A DNA stretch of 64,000 nt. It comes from Pseudomonas sp. LBUM920. Its GTDB lineage: Bacteria > Pseudomonadota > Gammaproteobacteria > Pseudomonadales > Pseudomonadaceae. The DNA is taken from assembly GCF_003852315.1 (NCBI RefSeq), contig NZ_CP027762.1:6469867-6533866 (forward strand), in the 5' to 3' direction. Shown here in pieces: positions 32,794 to 41,886 of the stretch. Made by a program: the position numbers and the translations under genes. The stretch's first letter is position 1. Each line of letters opens with the position of its first letter. The notes beneath the pieces are model-generated. The model did no database searches. It was not told the origin of the DNA and worked only from the letters and a program-made list of their open reading frames with translations.

Positions 32794-35071
32794 ACGCCTG
32801 ACGCCGCTGCTGGCAGCGGCGGTGGTGCTGGTGGGGTTGCGGTTGTGGCCACACGCCCCGCTGGAACAGGCGGTCACCTCGTCGCGGGTGGTGTTGGCCG
32901 ACGACGGCGCGCTGCTGCGCATGACGTTGGCGGATGACGGCCAATACCGGTTGTGGCTGCCGCTCGCGCGCATGTCGCCGTCACTGGTCGAGGCGTTGCT
33001 GCTCAAGGAAGACCGCAATTTCTATTGGCACCCGGGGATCAATCCCCCGGCGTTGCTGCGCGCGGCCATGGCCACCTACAGCGGCGGCCAGCGCCAGGGC
33101 GGTTCGACCTTGAGCATGCAACTGGCGCGGCGCCTGTGGGATTTGAACACCCGCCAAGTGCCGGGCAAGTTGCAGCAGATGGCCCTGGCGTTGTGGCTGG
33201 AGGCGCGCTACAGCAAGCACGACATCCTTGAGGCCTACCTGAACCTGGCGCCCATGGGCGGCAATATCGAAGGCGCCGAGGCGGCCAGCCGCATTTACTT
33301 TGGCAAGTCGGCGGCGCAGTTGTCGTTGTCCGAGGCGCTGGCTCTGGCGGTGATTCCCCAGCAGCCGGGGCGGCGCGCGCGTTTCGGGCCCTCGCTGCAA
33401 AACGCGCGACTGCGCTTGATGGCCGACTGGCGCGAGACTTATCCACAAGACCCGCGAAACGACAGTTTGCTCGACTTGCCGCTGGAGGCGCGCAACCGCC
33501 AACAGATCCCCTTCCTGGCGCCGCACCTGAGTGAACAACTGCTGGCGTCCCAGCCCGGCAACGAGCTGAACAGCACGCTTAATCTGCCCTTGCAGCAATT
33601 GCTCGAACGCCTAATCAGCGGCTTTATCGCCGAGCGGCGCAGCACGGGTGTGGAAAACGCCACAGCGATTCTGATCGACAGCCGTGACCAGAGCGTAAAA
33701 GCGCTGGTGGGCTCGGCGGATTACTTATCCACAAGCATTCACGGACAGGTCAACGGCGTGTTGGCGCGGCGCTCGCCGGGGTCGACCCTCAAGCCGTTTC
33801 TGTATGGGCTGGCGCTGGATCAGGGTGTGATCCACCCAATGAGCATCCTCAAGGATTTGCCGAGTAACTTCGGCTACTTTCAGCCGGAAAATTTCGACGG
33901 CAGTTTTATCGGGCCGCTGACAGCGCGGGATGCTTTGATCCGTAGTCGCAATATCCCCGCGGTGTGGCTGGCCAGCCAAGTAAAGTCGCCGTCGTTGTAC
34001 GGTTTGCTGCAACGCGCCGGCATTCAGGGCCTGCGCGGCGAGAGCCATTACGGCTTGGCCTTGGCCCTCGGCGGTGGCGAGATGACGCCCGAAGAACTGG
34101 CGCGGCTGTATGTGATGCTGGCCGGTGACGGGCATCTGCGGCCGTTACGGTATTTGCAGGAACAGCCGCAATCCACTGGAGCGCAACTGCTCACGCCGCA
34201 GGCCGCGTTTATGGTGCGCGATATGTTGCGCCGCAACCCACGGCCGGATGGCTTGCCGGGCCGCCATTGGCGCACCGCGTGGAAAACCGGCACCTCGTGG
34301 GGTTTTCACGATGCCTGGAGCGCCGGCCTGGTCGGGCCGTACGTGCTGGTGGTGTGGGTGGGTAACTTCGATGGTCGACCGAACCCTGCGTTTATCGGCG
34401 CCAAGACCGCTGCACCGTTGTTCTTTCGCATCGCTGACGCCCTGCCCCTGGCGCTGCCCAATGTGGTGATCAAGCCCGACAAGCCACCCGCCGGGCTGGT
34501 GCGCATTGAGGTCTGCGCCGCTTCCGGTGAGTTGCCCAACCGCTGGTGCCCGCAAACCCGCAAGACCTGGTACATCCCCGGCGTGTCGCCGATTCGCGTG
34601 TCGAACCTGCACCGCCCGGTGCTGATCGACACCCGCACTGGCAAGGCTGCGTGCCCGCCATTTGATGCGCAATACACCCGTGAAGAAGTCTTCGAGTTCT
34701 GGCCCAGTGACGTGCAACGCCTGTATCGCGCCGCCGGCCTGCCTCGGCGCACGCCGCCCAGCGTGATGAAAAACTGCCAGCCCAACCGCATCAGCGACCA
34801 AAGCGAAGCCCCGCAAATTCGCTCGCCGCTGACCCAAGTGAGCTACCAGTTGCGGCTGTCTCAGCCACAGGAAAGCATCCCGCTGAATGCCAACGCGGCC
34901 AGCGACGCGGCGACGTTGTATTGGTTTGCCGACCAAACCTTGATCGGCCAAGGCCCGCCGCAAACCACGTTGAACTGGCGGCCGGGCAAGTCGGGCGAAT
35001 ACCGGCTGCGGGTCAGTGATGATCAAGGCCGCAGTGCGAGCCGGGGGTTGAAGGTGGAGTTTGTGCCGTGA
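32774..35071 (+). CDS. pbpC: Penicillin-binding protein 1C
   Basis: 765 aa. N-terminal membrane helix, GT51 glycosyltransferase (catalytic E79 in KEDRNF), transpeptidase with S337-TLK340, SRN and KTGTS (K504), and a C-terminal BiPBP_C beta domain. It polymerises and cross-links peptidoglycan and is thought to repair the wall at sites guarded by alpha-2-macroglobulin. The start is TTG, inside the end of the upstream gene and preceded by AGG at five bases; no ATG occurs before residue 50. A REP pair follows. Confidence 0.92.
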   Translation: MKLPSLKRLTPLLAAAVVLVGLRLWPHAPLEQAVTSSRVVLADDGALLRMTLADDGQYRLWLPLARMSPSLVEALLLKEDRNFYWHPGINPPALLRAAMATYSGGQRQGGSTLSMQLARRLWDLNTRQVPGKLQQMALALWLEARYSKHDILEAYLNLAPMGGNIEGAEAASRIYFGKSAAQLSLSEALALAVIPQQPGRRARFGPSLQNARLRLMADWRETYPQDPRNDSLLDLPLEARNRQQIPFLAPHLSEQLLASQPGNELNSTLNLPLQQLLERLISGFIAERRSTGVENATAILIDSRDQSVKALVGSADYLSTSIHGQVNGVLARRSPGSTLKPFLYGLALDQGVIHPMSILKDLPSNFGYFQPENFDGSFIGPLTARDALIRSRNIPAVWLASQVKSPSLYGLLQRAGIQGLRGESHYGLALALGGGEMTPEELARLYVMLAGDGHLRPLRYLQEQPQSTGAQLLTPQAAFMVRDMLRRNPRPDGLPGRHWRTAWKTGTSWGFHDAWSAGLVGPYVLVVWVGNFDGRPNPAFIGAKTAAPLFFRIADALPLALPNVVIKPDKPPAGLVRIEVCAASGELPNRWCPQTRKTWYIPGVSPIRVSNLHRPVLIDTRTGKAACPPFDAQYTREEVFEFWPSDVQRLYRAAGLPRRTPPSVMKNCQPNRISDQSEAPQIRSPLTQVSYQLRLSQPQESIPLNANAASDAATLYWFADQTLIGQGPPQTTLNWRPGKSGEYRLRVSDDQGRSASRGLKVEFVP

Positions 35072-35107
35072 TCACAGGGGTACTTGGCTGGATAAGCGCA
35101 GCCCCCC

Positions 35108-35201
35108 CTGTGGGAGCGGGCTTGCCCGCGAAAACGTTGGCCCAGCAAACAGTGATGTTGACTGACCCACCGCTTCCGCGGGCAAGCCCGCTCCCACATT
35201 T
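35108..35201. repeat. REP inverted pair, CGGGCTTGCCCGCGA subtype
   Basis: Facing copies of GTGGGAGCGGGCTTGCCCGCG in the convergent gap between pbpC and the GIDE-domain gene. The inner loop halves differ from each other, and the outer arms are perfectly complementary. Confidence 0.88.
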
Positions 35202-35223
35202 GATCTGCTGCGCGACGCCCTGA

Positions 35224-36390
35224 TCAGGCGTCTTCGTCGCCGAGACCGGCTTTGCCGGCATCCTTGGAAAAATGCTTGAACGCCGCACCCAGCTTGCGTT
35301 GCTCGAAGATCGAAAACACCAACGTGCCGAGCAGGATCAGCATCCACACCAGAAACAGCTTCAAGGTATCCACCTGAGCCACGAACAGCAGCAGCGTCAC
35401 CACGCCGCCGATGACCATGCCCAAGCCCATCCACGCACCCAGCACCCGACCCACCGCCAGGCGCATGCCTTTGGGCAGGACCAGCCGGGTCGCCATCATC
35501 ACCACGATGATCGTCAGGAAAAAACCAAACGCCGCCATGAACGGAATCGGGAAACCGCCTTCGCGGTACAGCCAGGCCAGCAGCCGATACACGGGGCCCA
35601 GTGTCTCCATTTGCTGATACGTGTCGGGACCGGGTAAATGCAGTTGGGCGAAATGCGCGGGCGTCATGGCCATGATGCCCACGCCGATCATCCCGACCAC
35701 GGCCGCATAGAAACCACCGGCACGCCACAGCGGCGCCAGCACGCGAGTGTTTTCCACATCCTGGGTCAGCGCCAGGCCGAACACCGCATTGCGCTGTTTA
35801 CCCTGGGCAATCGCAGGTTTACCGTCGCGCTCACAGGCATCGCCAATCAGCATCACGTCCAGGTCCTGGACCAGCAGGATTTCGCCTTGGCGTCGGGAAC
35901 TGCCGACGAGTTCGTAATCGTCAGGCGCCTTGTTGCCGAACAGATCAATGCCTTCGGCGATCACGCGGACCTCACCCGTTGCATCCTGCAGGCGGAAGTC
36001 ATTGCAGCGCGCCTCGCTGGATACCCGGCTCCAGCTCCAGTGCCCGTCGTCGTCTTTCTTGCCGTCCTCGACAACCCAGACATAGCCCACGCACGGCTTG
36101 CCATTCACCGGCGACAGCTGGGTCTTGTCGGCAATCACTTTGCCGCGTACTTCCACCAGGCCCATCGCCAGCGAACGAATCTGGCTGGTGGCCAGGCGCT
36201 GTTCGGTTTTAGAGAAGCTGGGCCCGAAGCTGAGCAGCAGGCCGACCAGAATGCCTACGGGGAAAAACAGCGCGATAAAAATGTGCGGTGCATAAGCAAT
36301 CAAGCTGATGAAGCCCGCGAGCAACACCAGTGCCAACGCGGTTTTCCACTTGGGTTTCTTCGCGACGACGCCTGCCTGGGTGGTTTTCAT
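35224..36390 (-). CDS. GIDE-domain (E3 ligase-like) membrane protein
   Basis: 388 aa. Two N-terminal hydrophobic helices (about 17-55), a GIDE-type beta domain (LVEVRGKVIA, SPVNGKPCVGYVWVVE, about 75-220) and about four C-terminal helices. GIDE domains are named from mitochondrial MUL1 ligases, but there is no RING finger here, so ubiquitin-like chemistry is not implied. The gene overlaps lemA by four bases, a recurrent pairing. The role is unknown; membrane-stress or cell-envelope functions have been suggested for such pairs. Confidence 0.82.
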   Translation of the reverse strand: MKTTQAGVVAKKPKWKTALALVLLAGFISLIAYAPHIFIALFFPVGILVGLLLSFGPSFSKTEQRLATSQIRSLAMGLVEVRGKVIADKTQLSPVNGKPCVGYVWVVEDGKKDDDGHWSWSRVSSEARCNDFRLQDATGEVRVIAEGIDLFGNKAPDDYELVGSSRRQGEILLVQDLDVMLIGDACERDGKPAIAQGKQRNAVFGLALTQDVENTRVLAPLWRAGGFYAAVVGMIGVGIMAMTPAHFAQLHLPGPDTYQQMETLGPVYRLLAWLYREGGFPIPFMAAFGFFLTIIVVMMATRLVLPKGMRLAVGRVLGAWMGLGMVIGGVVTLLLFVAQVDTLKLFLVWMLILLGTLVFSIFEQRKLGAAFKHFSKDAGKAGLGDEDA

Positions 36391-36968
36391 GCCCCCGGCA
36401 CCTCAAGTTTCACGCCTTCGTAGCGGGTTTCTTCGGCGCTGATGGCCAGCAACGGAATACGCTGATAGCTGAGCATCCGCGCAAAGAACAGGTCGGGGAA
36501 CACCGCGATGGCGATGTTGTAGAGGTTGACCGACTCATTGAAGAACTCACGCCGGTCGGCAATGCGCTCTTCCACGGCCGAAATGGCTTGCTGCAACTCG
36601 ACCATGTTCGGCCCGGAGATCAACGCGGGATAACTCTCCGCCACCGCAATCACCGACTTGAGTGCGGCGTTGAGCTGATTGGACGCATCGACCTTGTCGT
36701 TGAGGCTACTGGCATTCAAGTATTGGTTACGCGCATCGCTCAGCCGCGTAAACAGCGCGTTCTCGTGGTTCATGGCGGTCTGCACCACGCGCATCAGGTC
36801 GGGGATCTGGTCGGCCCGTTGCTTGAGCAGCACGTCGATGTTGGCGAACGCCTTATCCACATCGTTACGCCGCATGACCAGGCCGTTGTAGACCCCGACC
36901 ATCCAGCCGATCAGGCCCACAACAATGATCAGCACGACGATGCCGGCGATTAGCAGTTCGATATTCAT
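36387..36968 (-). CDS. lemA: LemA family protein
   Basis: 193 aa. One N-terminal membrane helix (about 6-24) with a short outside tail, then a long helical domain with the LemA core (YNGLVMRRNDVDKAFANIDVLL, FNESVNLYNIAIAVFP). LemA proteins are widespread helical-bundle membrane proteins of unclear function (not the LemA/GacS sensor kinase). The ATG at 36968 places the helix at the N-terminus as expected; the ribosome-binding site is weak. Co-transcribed with the GIDE-domain gene. A perfect DnaA 9-mer lies in it (36853) and another just upstream (36991). Confidence 0.92.
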   Translation of the reverse strand: MNIELLIAGIVVLIIVVGLIGWMVGVYNGLVMRRNDVDKAFANIDVLLKQRADQIPDLMRVVQTAMNHENALFTRLSDARNQYLNASSLNDKVDASNQLNAALKSVIAVAESYPALISGPNMVELQQAISAVEERIADRREFFNESVNLYNIAIAVFPDLFFARMLSYQRIPLLAISAEETRYEGVKLEVPGA

Positions 36969-37067
36969 GGTGAAGGCGTCCCTGTCTGAGTTATCCACAG
37001 GAAGGCATTCTAGGGGTAAAGCCGGACGGCGCGCCCGGCAGTAGCCCACAGATTCGACAGGAGGTCG

Positions 37068-38579
37068 TTAATTCGTCGCGGCGATTCGCACGACCTCATT
37101 GCGGTTTACTTTGCCTAAAGCGTTGCGCGGGATGGCTTCGGTCAACACGATCTGCCGTGGCAACTTGAACGGCGCCAGGCGCACACGCAACCAGGCAAGG
37201 AGCTCCTGCGCCGAGGTGCCAGGTGCATCGGCTGTCAGCTTGACCAACGCCACCACCCGCTGCCCCGCTTCGTAATCCGGTGCGCCCGCGACGGCCGCAT
37301 CGGCGACGGCCGGGTGCAGGATCAGCTGGTTTTCCACTTCCACGGGGGAAATCTTGTCGGTGAAGCTGACAATCTGATCCTTGCAACGCCCGACAAAGCG
37401 GTACTCGCCATTGGGCAACTGCACCATCAGATCGCCCGAGGCAAACCAACCTCCACAGCTATGGCTGATGATGTCGCCGGGACCGGTCCAGTAGCCGAGG
37501 CTCAGGTTTGCGCCGCACATCTGCAGTTCGCCTACCTCGCCTTGGGCAACTTCGACGCCGTCGGCATCCACCAGGCGCGCGCGCCCTGGGATGGCGGTGA
37601 GGGTATCCCAGGCCGAACCAAAGGCCATGCTGCCCAGGCATTCCGTCAGGCCGTAAGTATTGTTCAGACGCCACCCAAAGGTGTTTTGGAAGGTTTCGGC
37701 AACCACCGGGCGGCACGCGTCTCCACCTACCCCACAAACCCGCATCGAGCTGAGGTCGCGCGGACGCTTACGCTGGGCGTCCACCAGCGGCTGGCAGATA
37801 AACGGCGCGACGAACAGCATCGTGCCCCTCTCTTGCTCGATGGCATCGAGGAGTTTGTCGGCATCGAAACGGCTGAACATGACTTCCTGACAGCCACGAA
37901 TGATCGTCGCCATCAGCACGAACGAACCGGAGACGTGGGCGACCGGCGTGCTGCCGAGGGTGCAGGAGTGCGAATCAAGTTCCCACGCACTCAGTGCACC
38001 GGCAACGTGGGAAATCACCCGCTGGTTGTAGGCCACCAGCTTGGGCATGCCCGTGGTGCCGGACGTTGCCAGCAGCAGGCAGGTCGAATCGATATCCACC
38101 GGCACCTGAGCTGTGTGGCGGCTGCCCTCGCCCAACAGCGCGTGCCAGCCCGCGCTGGTAACCGTGCGCGTACGTTCAAGCACGTCAGCAGCCATCTGCG
38201 CCACCACGGGCTGCAGATCTGCCTCATGAACAAACAACGTTGGGCGTAGCCACCGCAAAAACTCATCCAGCTCACGGGCCGTGAATTCAGTCTTCAGCGG
38301 CACCAGGATTGCCCCGCTCATCATCGCGGCGAACAGGAACACCGCGTACAGCGGCGACGTGCGCACCAGCATGACAATCCGATCACCTGGCTCGATCCCC
38401 GCTCGCTTGAGCCCGTTGCTCAGGCGCACCACTTCGCTGGCCAGGCGGTGATAGGACCAGACGTCGCCGTCGGCAATCAGGGCAATGGCGTTGGGCCGTT
38501 CGCTGGCGTGCTGGAACAGCGCCTGCAGCGGGGTTTGCGAGGGGCAAGGGGCATCAATGGATTGAAAACTGCTCGGCAT
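37068..38579 (-). CDS. Class I adenylate-forming enzyme (acyl-CoA synthetase/AMP-ligase family)
   Basis: 503 aa. Signature ATSGTTGMPK (171-180), aromatic motif YGLTE, hinge region GRCKDQI and the catalytic lysine in NALGKVNRNE near the C-terminus. It activates a carboxylic acid as acyl-adenylate and probably transfers it to CoA. No carrier protein, condensing enzyme or other pathway gene adjoins it, so the substrate cannot be named; an aryl or short acyl acid is plausible. GGAAG six bases before 38579 sets the start. Composition matches its neighbours. Confidence 0.88.
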   Translation of the reverse strand: MPSSFQSIDAPCPSQTPLQALFQHASERPNAIALIADGDVWSYHRLASEVVRLSNGLKRAGIEPGDRIVMLVRTSPLYAVFLFAAMMSGAILVPLKTEFTARELDEFLRWLRPTLFVHEADLQPVVAQMAADVLERTRTVTSAGWHALLGEGSRHTAQVPVDIDSTCLLLATSGTTGMPKLVAYNQRVISHVAGALSAWELDSHSCTLGSTPVAHVSGSFVLMATIIRGCQEVMFSRFDADKLLDAIEQERGTMLFVAPFICQPLVDAQRKRPRDLSSMRVCGVGGDACRPVVAETFQNTFGWRLNNTYGLTECLGSMAFGSAWDTLTAIPGRARLVDADGVEVAQGEVGELQMCGANLSLGYWTGPGDIISHSCGGWFASGDLMVQLPNGEYRFVGRCKDQIVSFTDKISPVEVENQLILHPAVADAAVAGAPDYEAGQRVVALVKLTADAPGTSAQELLAWLRVRLAPFKLPRQIVLTEAIPRNALGKVNRNEVVRIAATN

Positions 38580-38693
38580 GATCGTCTTCCAAGGGGCTAG
38601 GACTGCTCGCGCGGTGGTGCGCGCTCCCCAAGGGAACACCTGGAAGTGCCGGTTTATTTCGTGAAGCTTCGATGACGTAAAAATAGCGCGCAT

Positions 38694-38716
38694 AAAAAAC
38701 CCCGATTACCGGGGTG
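38694..38716 (-). terminator. Rho-independent terminator after the gene at 38706
   Basis: On the minus strand CCCCG, loop GTAAT, CGGGG, then six T. The stem overlaps the last codons of the small upstream gene, and the hairpin separates it from the adenylate-forming enzyme gene. Confidence 0.85.
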
Positions 38717-39083
38717 CTGGTGCCGCCATCTCGATGTAACTGGATGTCCCGCCACCCGTCGCGCCCGACAGCCACCCCCACTCGAACGCCAGCGTGGTAA
38801 GCCCGGCGTGATTCACGCCGACCGTGCCGCGTGACCAGCCGGCAAGCAGCTCGCCGTCCATCGTCAGGCACTGAAACAGAAGCTCGAGGGTGTTGGAGCC
38901 CGTCACGCGCCCGACCTGCTGGCCCGTACGAATGCGGCCACCCTGGTAAGTGCCCGTAATGGCGTCACCCTCGACCCGGTAATGAAACACCGTGCCCGAG
39001 CCGGAAAGCCCTTGGGTGTTGGCCGCTACCGCAAAGCGGCGATCGTTCAAACGTTCGCGCAGTTGGGAAAAGTCAGATCGCAT
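38706..39083 (-). CDS. Conserved hypothetical protein, probable small beta-barrel
   Basis: 125 aa, no signal peptide or membrane helix. Alternating polar and hydrophobic strands with Gly turns (GSGTVFHYRVEGDAITGTYQGGRIR) suggest a lipocalin-like or other small beta-barrel. I do not recognise a catalytic motif. It lies directly upstream of glmS in map position but is on the same strand downstream of it in transcription order, 60 bp after the glmS stop, and ends in its own strong terminator, so read-through from glmS is possible. Confidence 0.72.
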   Translation of the reverse strand: MRSDFSQLRERLNDRRFAVAANTQGLSGSGTVFHYRVEGDAITGTYQGGRIRTGQQVGRVTGSNTLELLFQCLTMDGELLAGWSRGTVGVNHAGLTTLAFEWGWLSGATGGGTSSYIEMAAPAPR

Positions 39084-39109
39084 AGAGGTCGCGTCCTTGC
39101 GTGGAAGTT

Positions 39110-39130
39110 GGAGACCCGGTGCGGGCCTCC
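39110..39130 (-). promoter_or_regulatory. Hairpin downstream of glmS
   Basis: GGAG-A-CCCG, loop GTG, CGGG-C-CTCC: a 9-position stem with one mismatch, 14 bp after the glmS stop. It lacks a U-tract, so it is a stability or weak termination element at most. Confidence 0.45.
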
Positions 39131-39143
39131 AGCGTGTGCCGTG

Positions 39144-40976
39144 TTACTCCACCGTCACCGACTTCGCCAGGTTACGCGGCTGATCCACGTCGGTGCCCTT
39201 GAGCACGGCAACGTAGTAGGACAGCAACTGCAGCGGGATGGTGTAGAGGATCGGCGACAGGGTGTCGTGGATGTGCGGCATGTTGATGACGTGGGTGCCT
39301 TCGGCGTTGGTCATGCCGGCTTTTTCGTCGGCGAACACGATCAGTTGGCCGCCACGGGCACGCACTTCCTGCAGGTTGGATTTGAGCTTTTCCAACAGTT
39401 CGTTGTTGGGCGCGACGGTGACCACTGGCATGTCATCATCCACCAGGGCCAGTGGACCGTGCTTCAGCTCGCCGGCTGGGTAGGCTTCGGCGTGGATGTA
39501 GGAGATTTCCTTGAGCTTGAGCGAGCCCTCCATCGCCACCGGGTATTGCGCGCCACGGCCGAGGAACAGAGTGTGGTTTTTGTCGGCGAACAGTTCAGCG
39601 ACTTTTTCCACGGTGCTGTCCATGGCCAGGGCTTCGCCCAGGCGGGCTGGCAGGCGGCGCAGTTCTTCGACCAGCGTGGCTTCGACGCCTTCGGCAAGGG
39701 TGCCGCGAACCTGGCCCAGGGACAGCGTCAGCAGCAACAAGCCAACCAGCTGGGTGGTGAAGGCTTTGGTGGAAGCCACGCCGATTTCGCGACCGGCCTG
39801 GGTCAGCAGGGTCAGGTCGGACTCGCGCACCAGGGAGCTGATGCTGACGTTGCAGATCGCCAGGCTGGCGAGGAAGCCCAGCTCTTTAGCGTTGCGCAGT
39901 GCCGCCAGGGTGTCGGCGGTTTCGCCGGACTGGGAGATGGTCACGAACAAGGTGTCGGGTTGCACCACCACCTTGCGGTAGCGGAACTCGCTGGCGACTT
40001 CGACCTGGCACGGGATGCCGGCCAGTTCTTCGAGCCAATAACGCGCAACCATACCGGCGTGGTAGCTGGTGCCGCAGGCGACGATTTGCACGTTGCGTAC
40101 TTTGGCGAACAGCTCGGCGGCTTGTGGGCCGAAGGCGTTGACCAGCACTTGGTGCTGGCTCAGGCGGCCTTCCAGGGTGCGTTGCACCACGGACGGTTGC
40201 TCGTGGATTTCCTTGAGCATGAAGTGGCGGAATTCGCCTTTGTCAGCGGCTTCGGCACCGTCACGGTATTGCACGGCTTCGCGCTCGACGGAGTTGCCGT
40301 TAACGTCCCAGATCGCCACGCTTTCGCGGCGGATATCGGCGATATCGCCTTCTTCCAGGTACATGAAACGGTCAGTCACCTGGCGCAGCGCCAGTTGGTC
40401 GGAGGCGAGGAAGTTTTCGCCCAGGCCCAGGCCGATCACCAACGGGCTGCCACTGCGCGCGGCAACCACGCGGTCTGGCTGGCTGGCGCTGACCACGGCC
40501 AGGCCGTAGGCGCCGTGCAGCTCTTTAACGGTGGCCTTAAGGGCGACGGTCAGGTCGCCGAGGTCCTTGAGCTTGTGGTTCAGCAGGTGAGCGATGACTT
40601 CGGTGTCGGTGTCCGAGGTGAACACATAGCCCAGGCCTTTGAGCTGCTCGCGCAGCACTTCGTGGTTCTCGATAATGCCGTTGTGCACCACCGCCAGGTC
40701 ACCGGAGAAATGCGGGTGGGCATTGCGTTCGCACGGAGCACCGTGGGTAGCCCAACGGGTGTGGGCAATGCCCAGACGGCCGACCAGCGGCTCACCAAGC
40801 AGGGCTTGCTCCAGTTCGCTGACCTTGCCCGGGCGACGCATACGCTCAAGCTTGCCGGCGTTGGTGAAGACCGCCACACCGGCGCTGTCGTAACCGCGGT
40901 ATTCCAGGCGCTTGAGGCCTTCAAGCAGGATGGCGGTGACGTTGCGTTCAGCGACTGCGCCTACAATTCCACACAT
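39144..40976 (-). CDS. glmS: Glutamine-fructose-6-phosphate aminotransferase
   Basis: 610 aa. N-terminal glutaminase with nucleophile Cys2 (MCGIVGAV) and YRGYDSAG, then two SIS domains (residues about 290-430 and 460-600), ending in the typical AKSVTVE. It makes glucosamine-6-phosphate, the first step toward UDP-GlcNAc for peptidoglycan and LPS. It lies 10 bp downstream of the DeoR-type regulator glmR, with glmU upstream, the usual Pseudomonas arrangement. No glmS ribozyme leader is possible in the 10-bp gap. Confidence 0.97.
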   Translation of the reverse strand: MCGIVGAVAERNVTAILLEGLKRLEYRGYDSAGVAVFTNAGKLERMRRPGKVSELEQALLGEPLVGRLGIAHTRWATHGAPCERNAHPHFSGDLAVVHNGIIENHEVLREQLKGLGYVFTSDTDTEVIAHLLNHKLKDLGDLTVALKATVKELHGAYGLAVVSASQPDRVVAARSGSPLVIGLGLGENFLASDQLALRQVTDRFMYLEEGDIADIRRESVAIWDVNGNSVEREAVQYRDGAEAADKGEFRHFMLKEIHEQPSVVQRTLEGRLSQHQVLVNAFGPQAAELFAKVRNVQIVACGTSYHAGMVARYWLEELAGIPCQVEVASEFRYRKVVVQPDTLFVTISQSGETADTLAALRNAKELGFLASLAICNVSISSLVRESDLTLLTQAGREIGVASTKAFTTQLVGLLLLTLSLGQVRGTLAEGVEATLVEELRRLPARLGEALAMDSTVEKVAELFADKNHTLFLGRGAQYPVAMEGSLKLKEISYIHAEAYPAGELKHGPLALVDDDMPVVTVAPNNELLEKLKSNLQEVRARGGQLIVFADEKAGMTNAEGTHVINMPHIHDTLSPILYTIPLQLLSYYVAVLKGTDVDQPRNLAKSVTVE

Positions 40977-40986
40977 GGTTTTTCTC

Positions 40987-41754
40987 CTAGATGATTGCCG
41001 CGCATATCAGCGTAATGCCGCGGGCTTGGATCTGGTCGCGGGCCTCAAGCGGCAGGCGATCATCGGTAATAAGGGTATGGACGCTGCTCCAGGGCAGTTC
41101 CAGGTTGGGAATCTTGCGGCCAATCTTGTCGGACTCGACCATCACCACCACTTCACGGGCGACCTCGGCCATCACGCGGCTCAGGCCCAGCAGTTCGTTG
41201 AAGGTGGTGGTACCGCGCTGCAGATCGATGCCGTCGGCGCCGATGAACAGTTGATCAAAATCGTAGGAGCGCAGCACTTGCTCGGCCACTTGGCCCTGGA
41301 ACGAGTCCGAATGCGGGTCCCAGGTGCCGCCGGTCATGAGCAACACCGGTTCGTGTTCAAGCTCGCTCAAGGCGCTGGCCACGTGCAGGGAGTTGGTCAT
41401 CACCACCAGGCCGGGCTGATGGCCCAGCTCAGGGATCATGGCGGCAGTGGTGCTGCCGCTGTCGATGATGATGCGCGCGTGTTCACGCAAGCGCATCACG
41501 GCCGCACGCGCGATGGCGCGCTTGTAAGCCGAGATGGGCTGGGCCGCGTCCCCTACCAGTTCCTGAGGCATGGTGATGGCGCCACCGTAGCGGCGCAGCA
41601 ACAGGCCATTGCTTTCCAGCGCGGCCAGGTCCTTGCGGATGGTGACTTCCGACGTTTCGAAACGCTTGGCCAATTCGTCCACGCTGACTTCGCCCTGTTC
41701 ATTGAGCAAGGTCAGGATGTTGTGGCGTCGTTGGGGTGTATTTCGTTTCGACAT
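40987..41754 (-). CDS. glmR: DeoR-family regulator GlmR
   Basis: 255 aa. N-terminal DeoR helix-turn-helix (about 5-60: RRHNILTLLNEQGEVSVDELAKRFETSEVTIRKDL) and a C-terminal sugar-phosphate-sensing domain (about 75-235, with DSGSTT). In pseudomonads the DeoR protein next to glmS regulates amino-sugar metabolism. An in-frame start at 41793 would add 13 non-homologous residues; 41754 (MSKRNTPQ) is preferred. Co-transcribed with glmS. Confidence 0.88.
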   Translation of the reverse strand: MSKRNTPQRRHNILTLLNEQGEVSVDELAKRFETSEVTIRKDLAALESNGLLLRRYGGAITMPQELVGDAAQPISAYKRAIARAAVMRLREHARIIIDSGSTTAAMIPELGHQPGLVVMTNSLHVASALSELEHEPVLLMTGGTWDPHSDSFQGQVAEQVLRSYDFDQLFIGADGIDLQRGTTTFNELLGLSRVMAEVAREVVVMVESDKIGRKIPNLELPWSSVHTLITDDRLPLEARDQIQARGITLICAAII

Positions 41755-41886
41755 GGTGATGATAAGTTTCGTTTCGAAAGATAACGAAGGCAATCAAAAC
41801 CTATTGGCGAAAGATCGTCAAGCGGCGGGTGCACTTTTTTGAAAACAACATAGACCCAATGTGTTGCTGATGGAGCTGTGGATAAC

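Noticed and set aside
40977..40986. glmS ribozyme leader
   Set aside because: Only 10 bases separate glmR and glmS, leaving no room for a ribozyme; that element is typical of Gram-positive bacteria.
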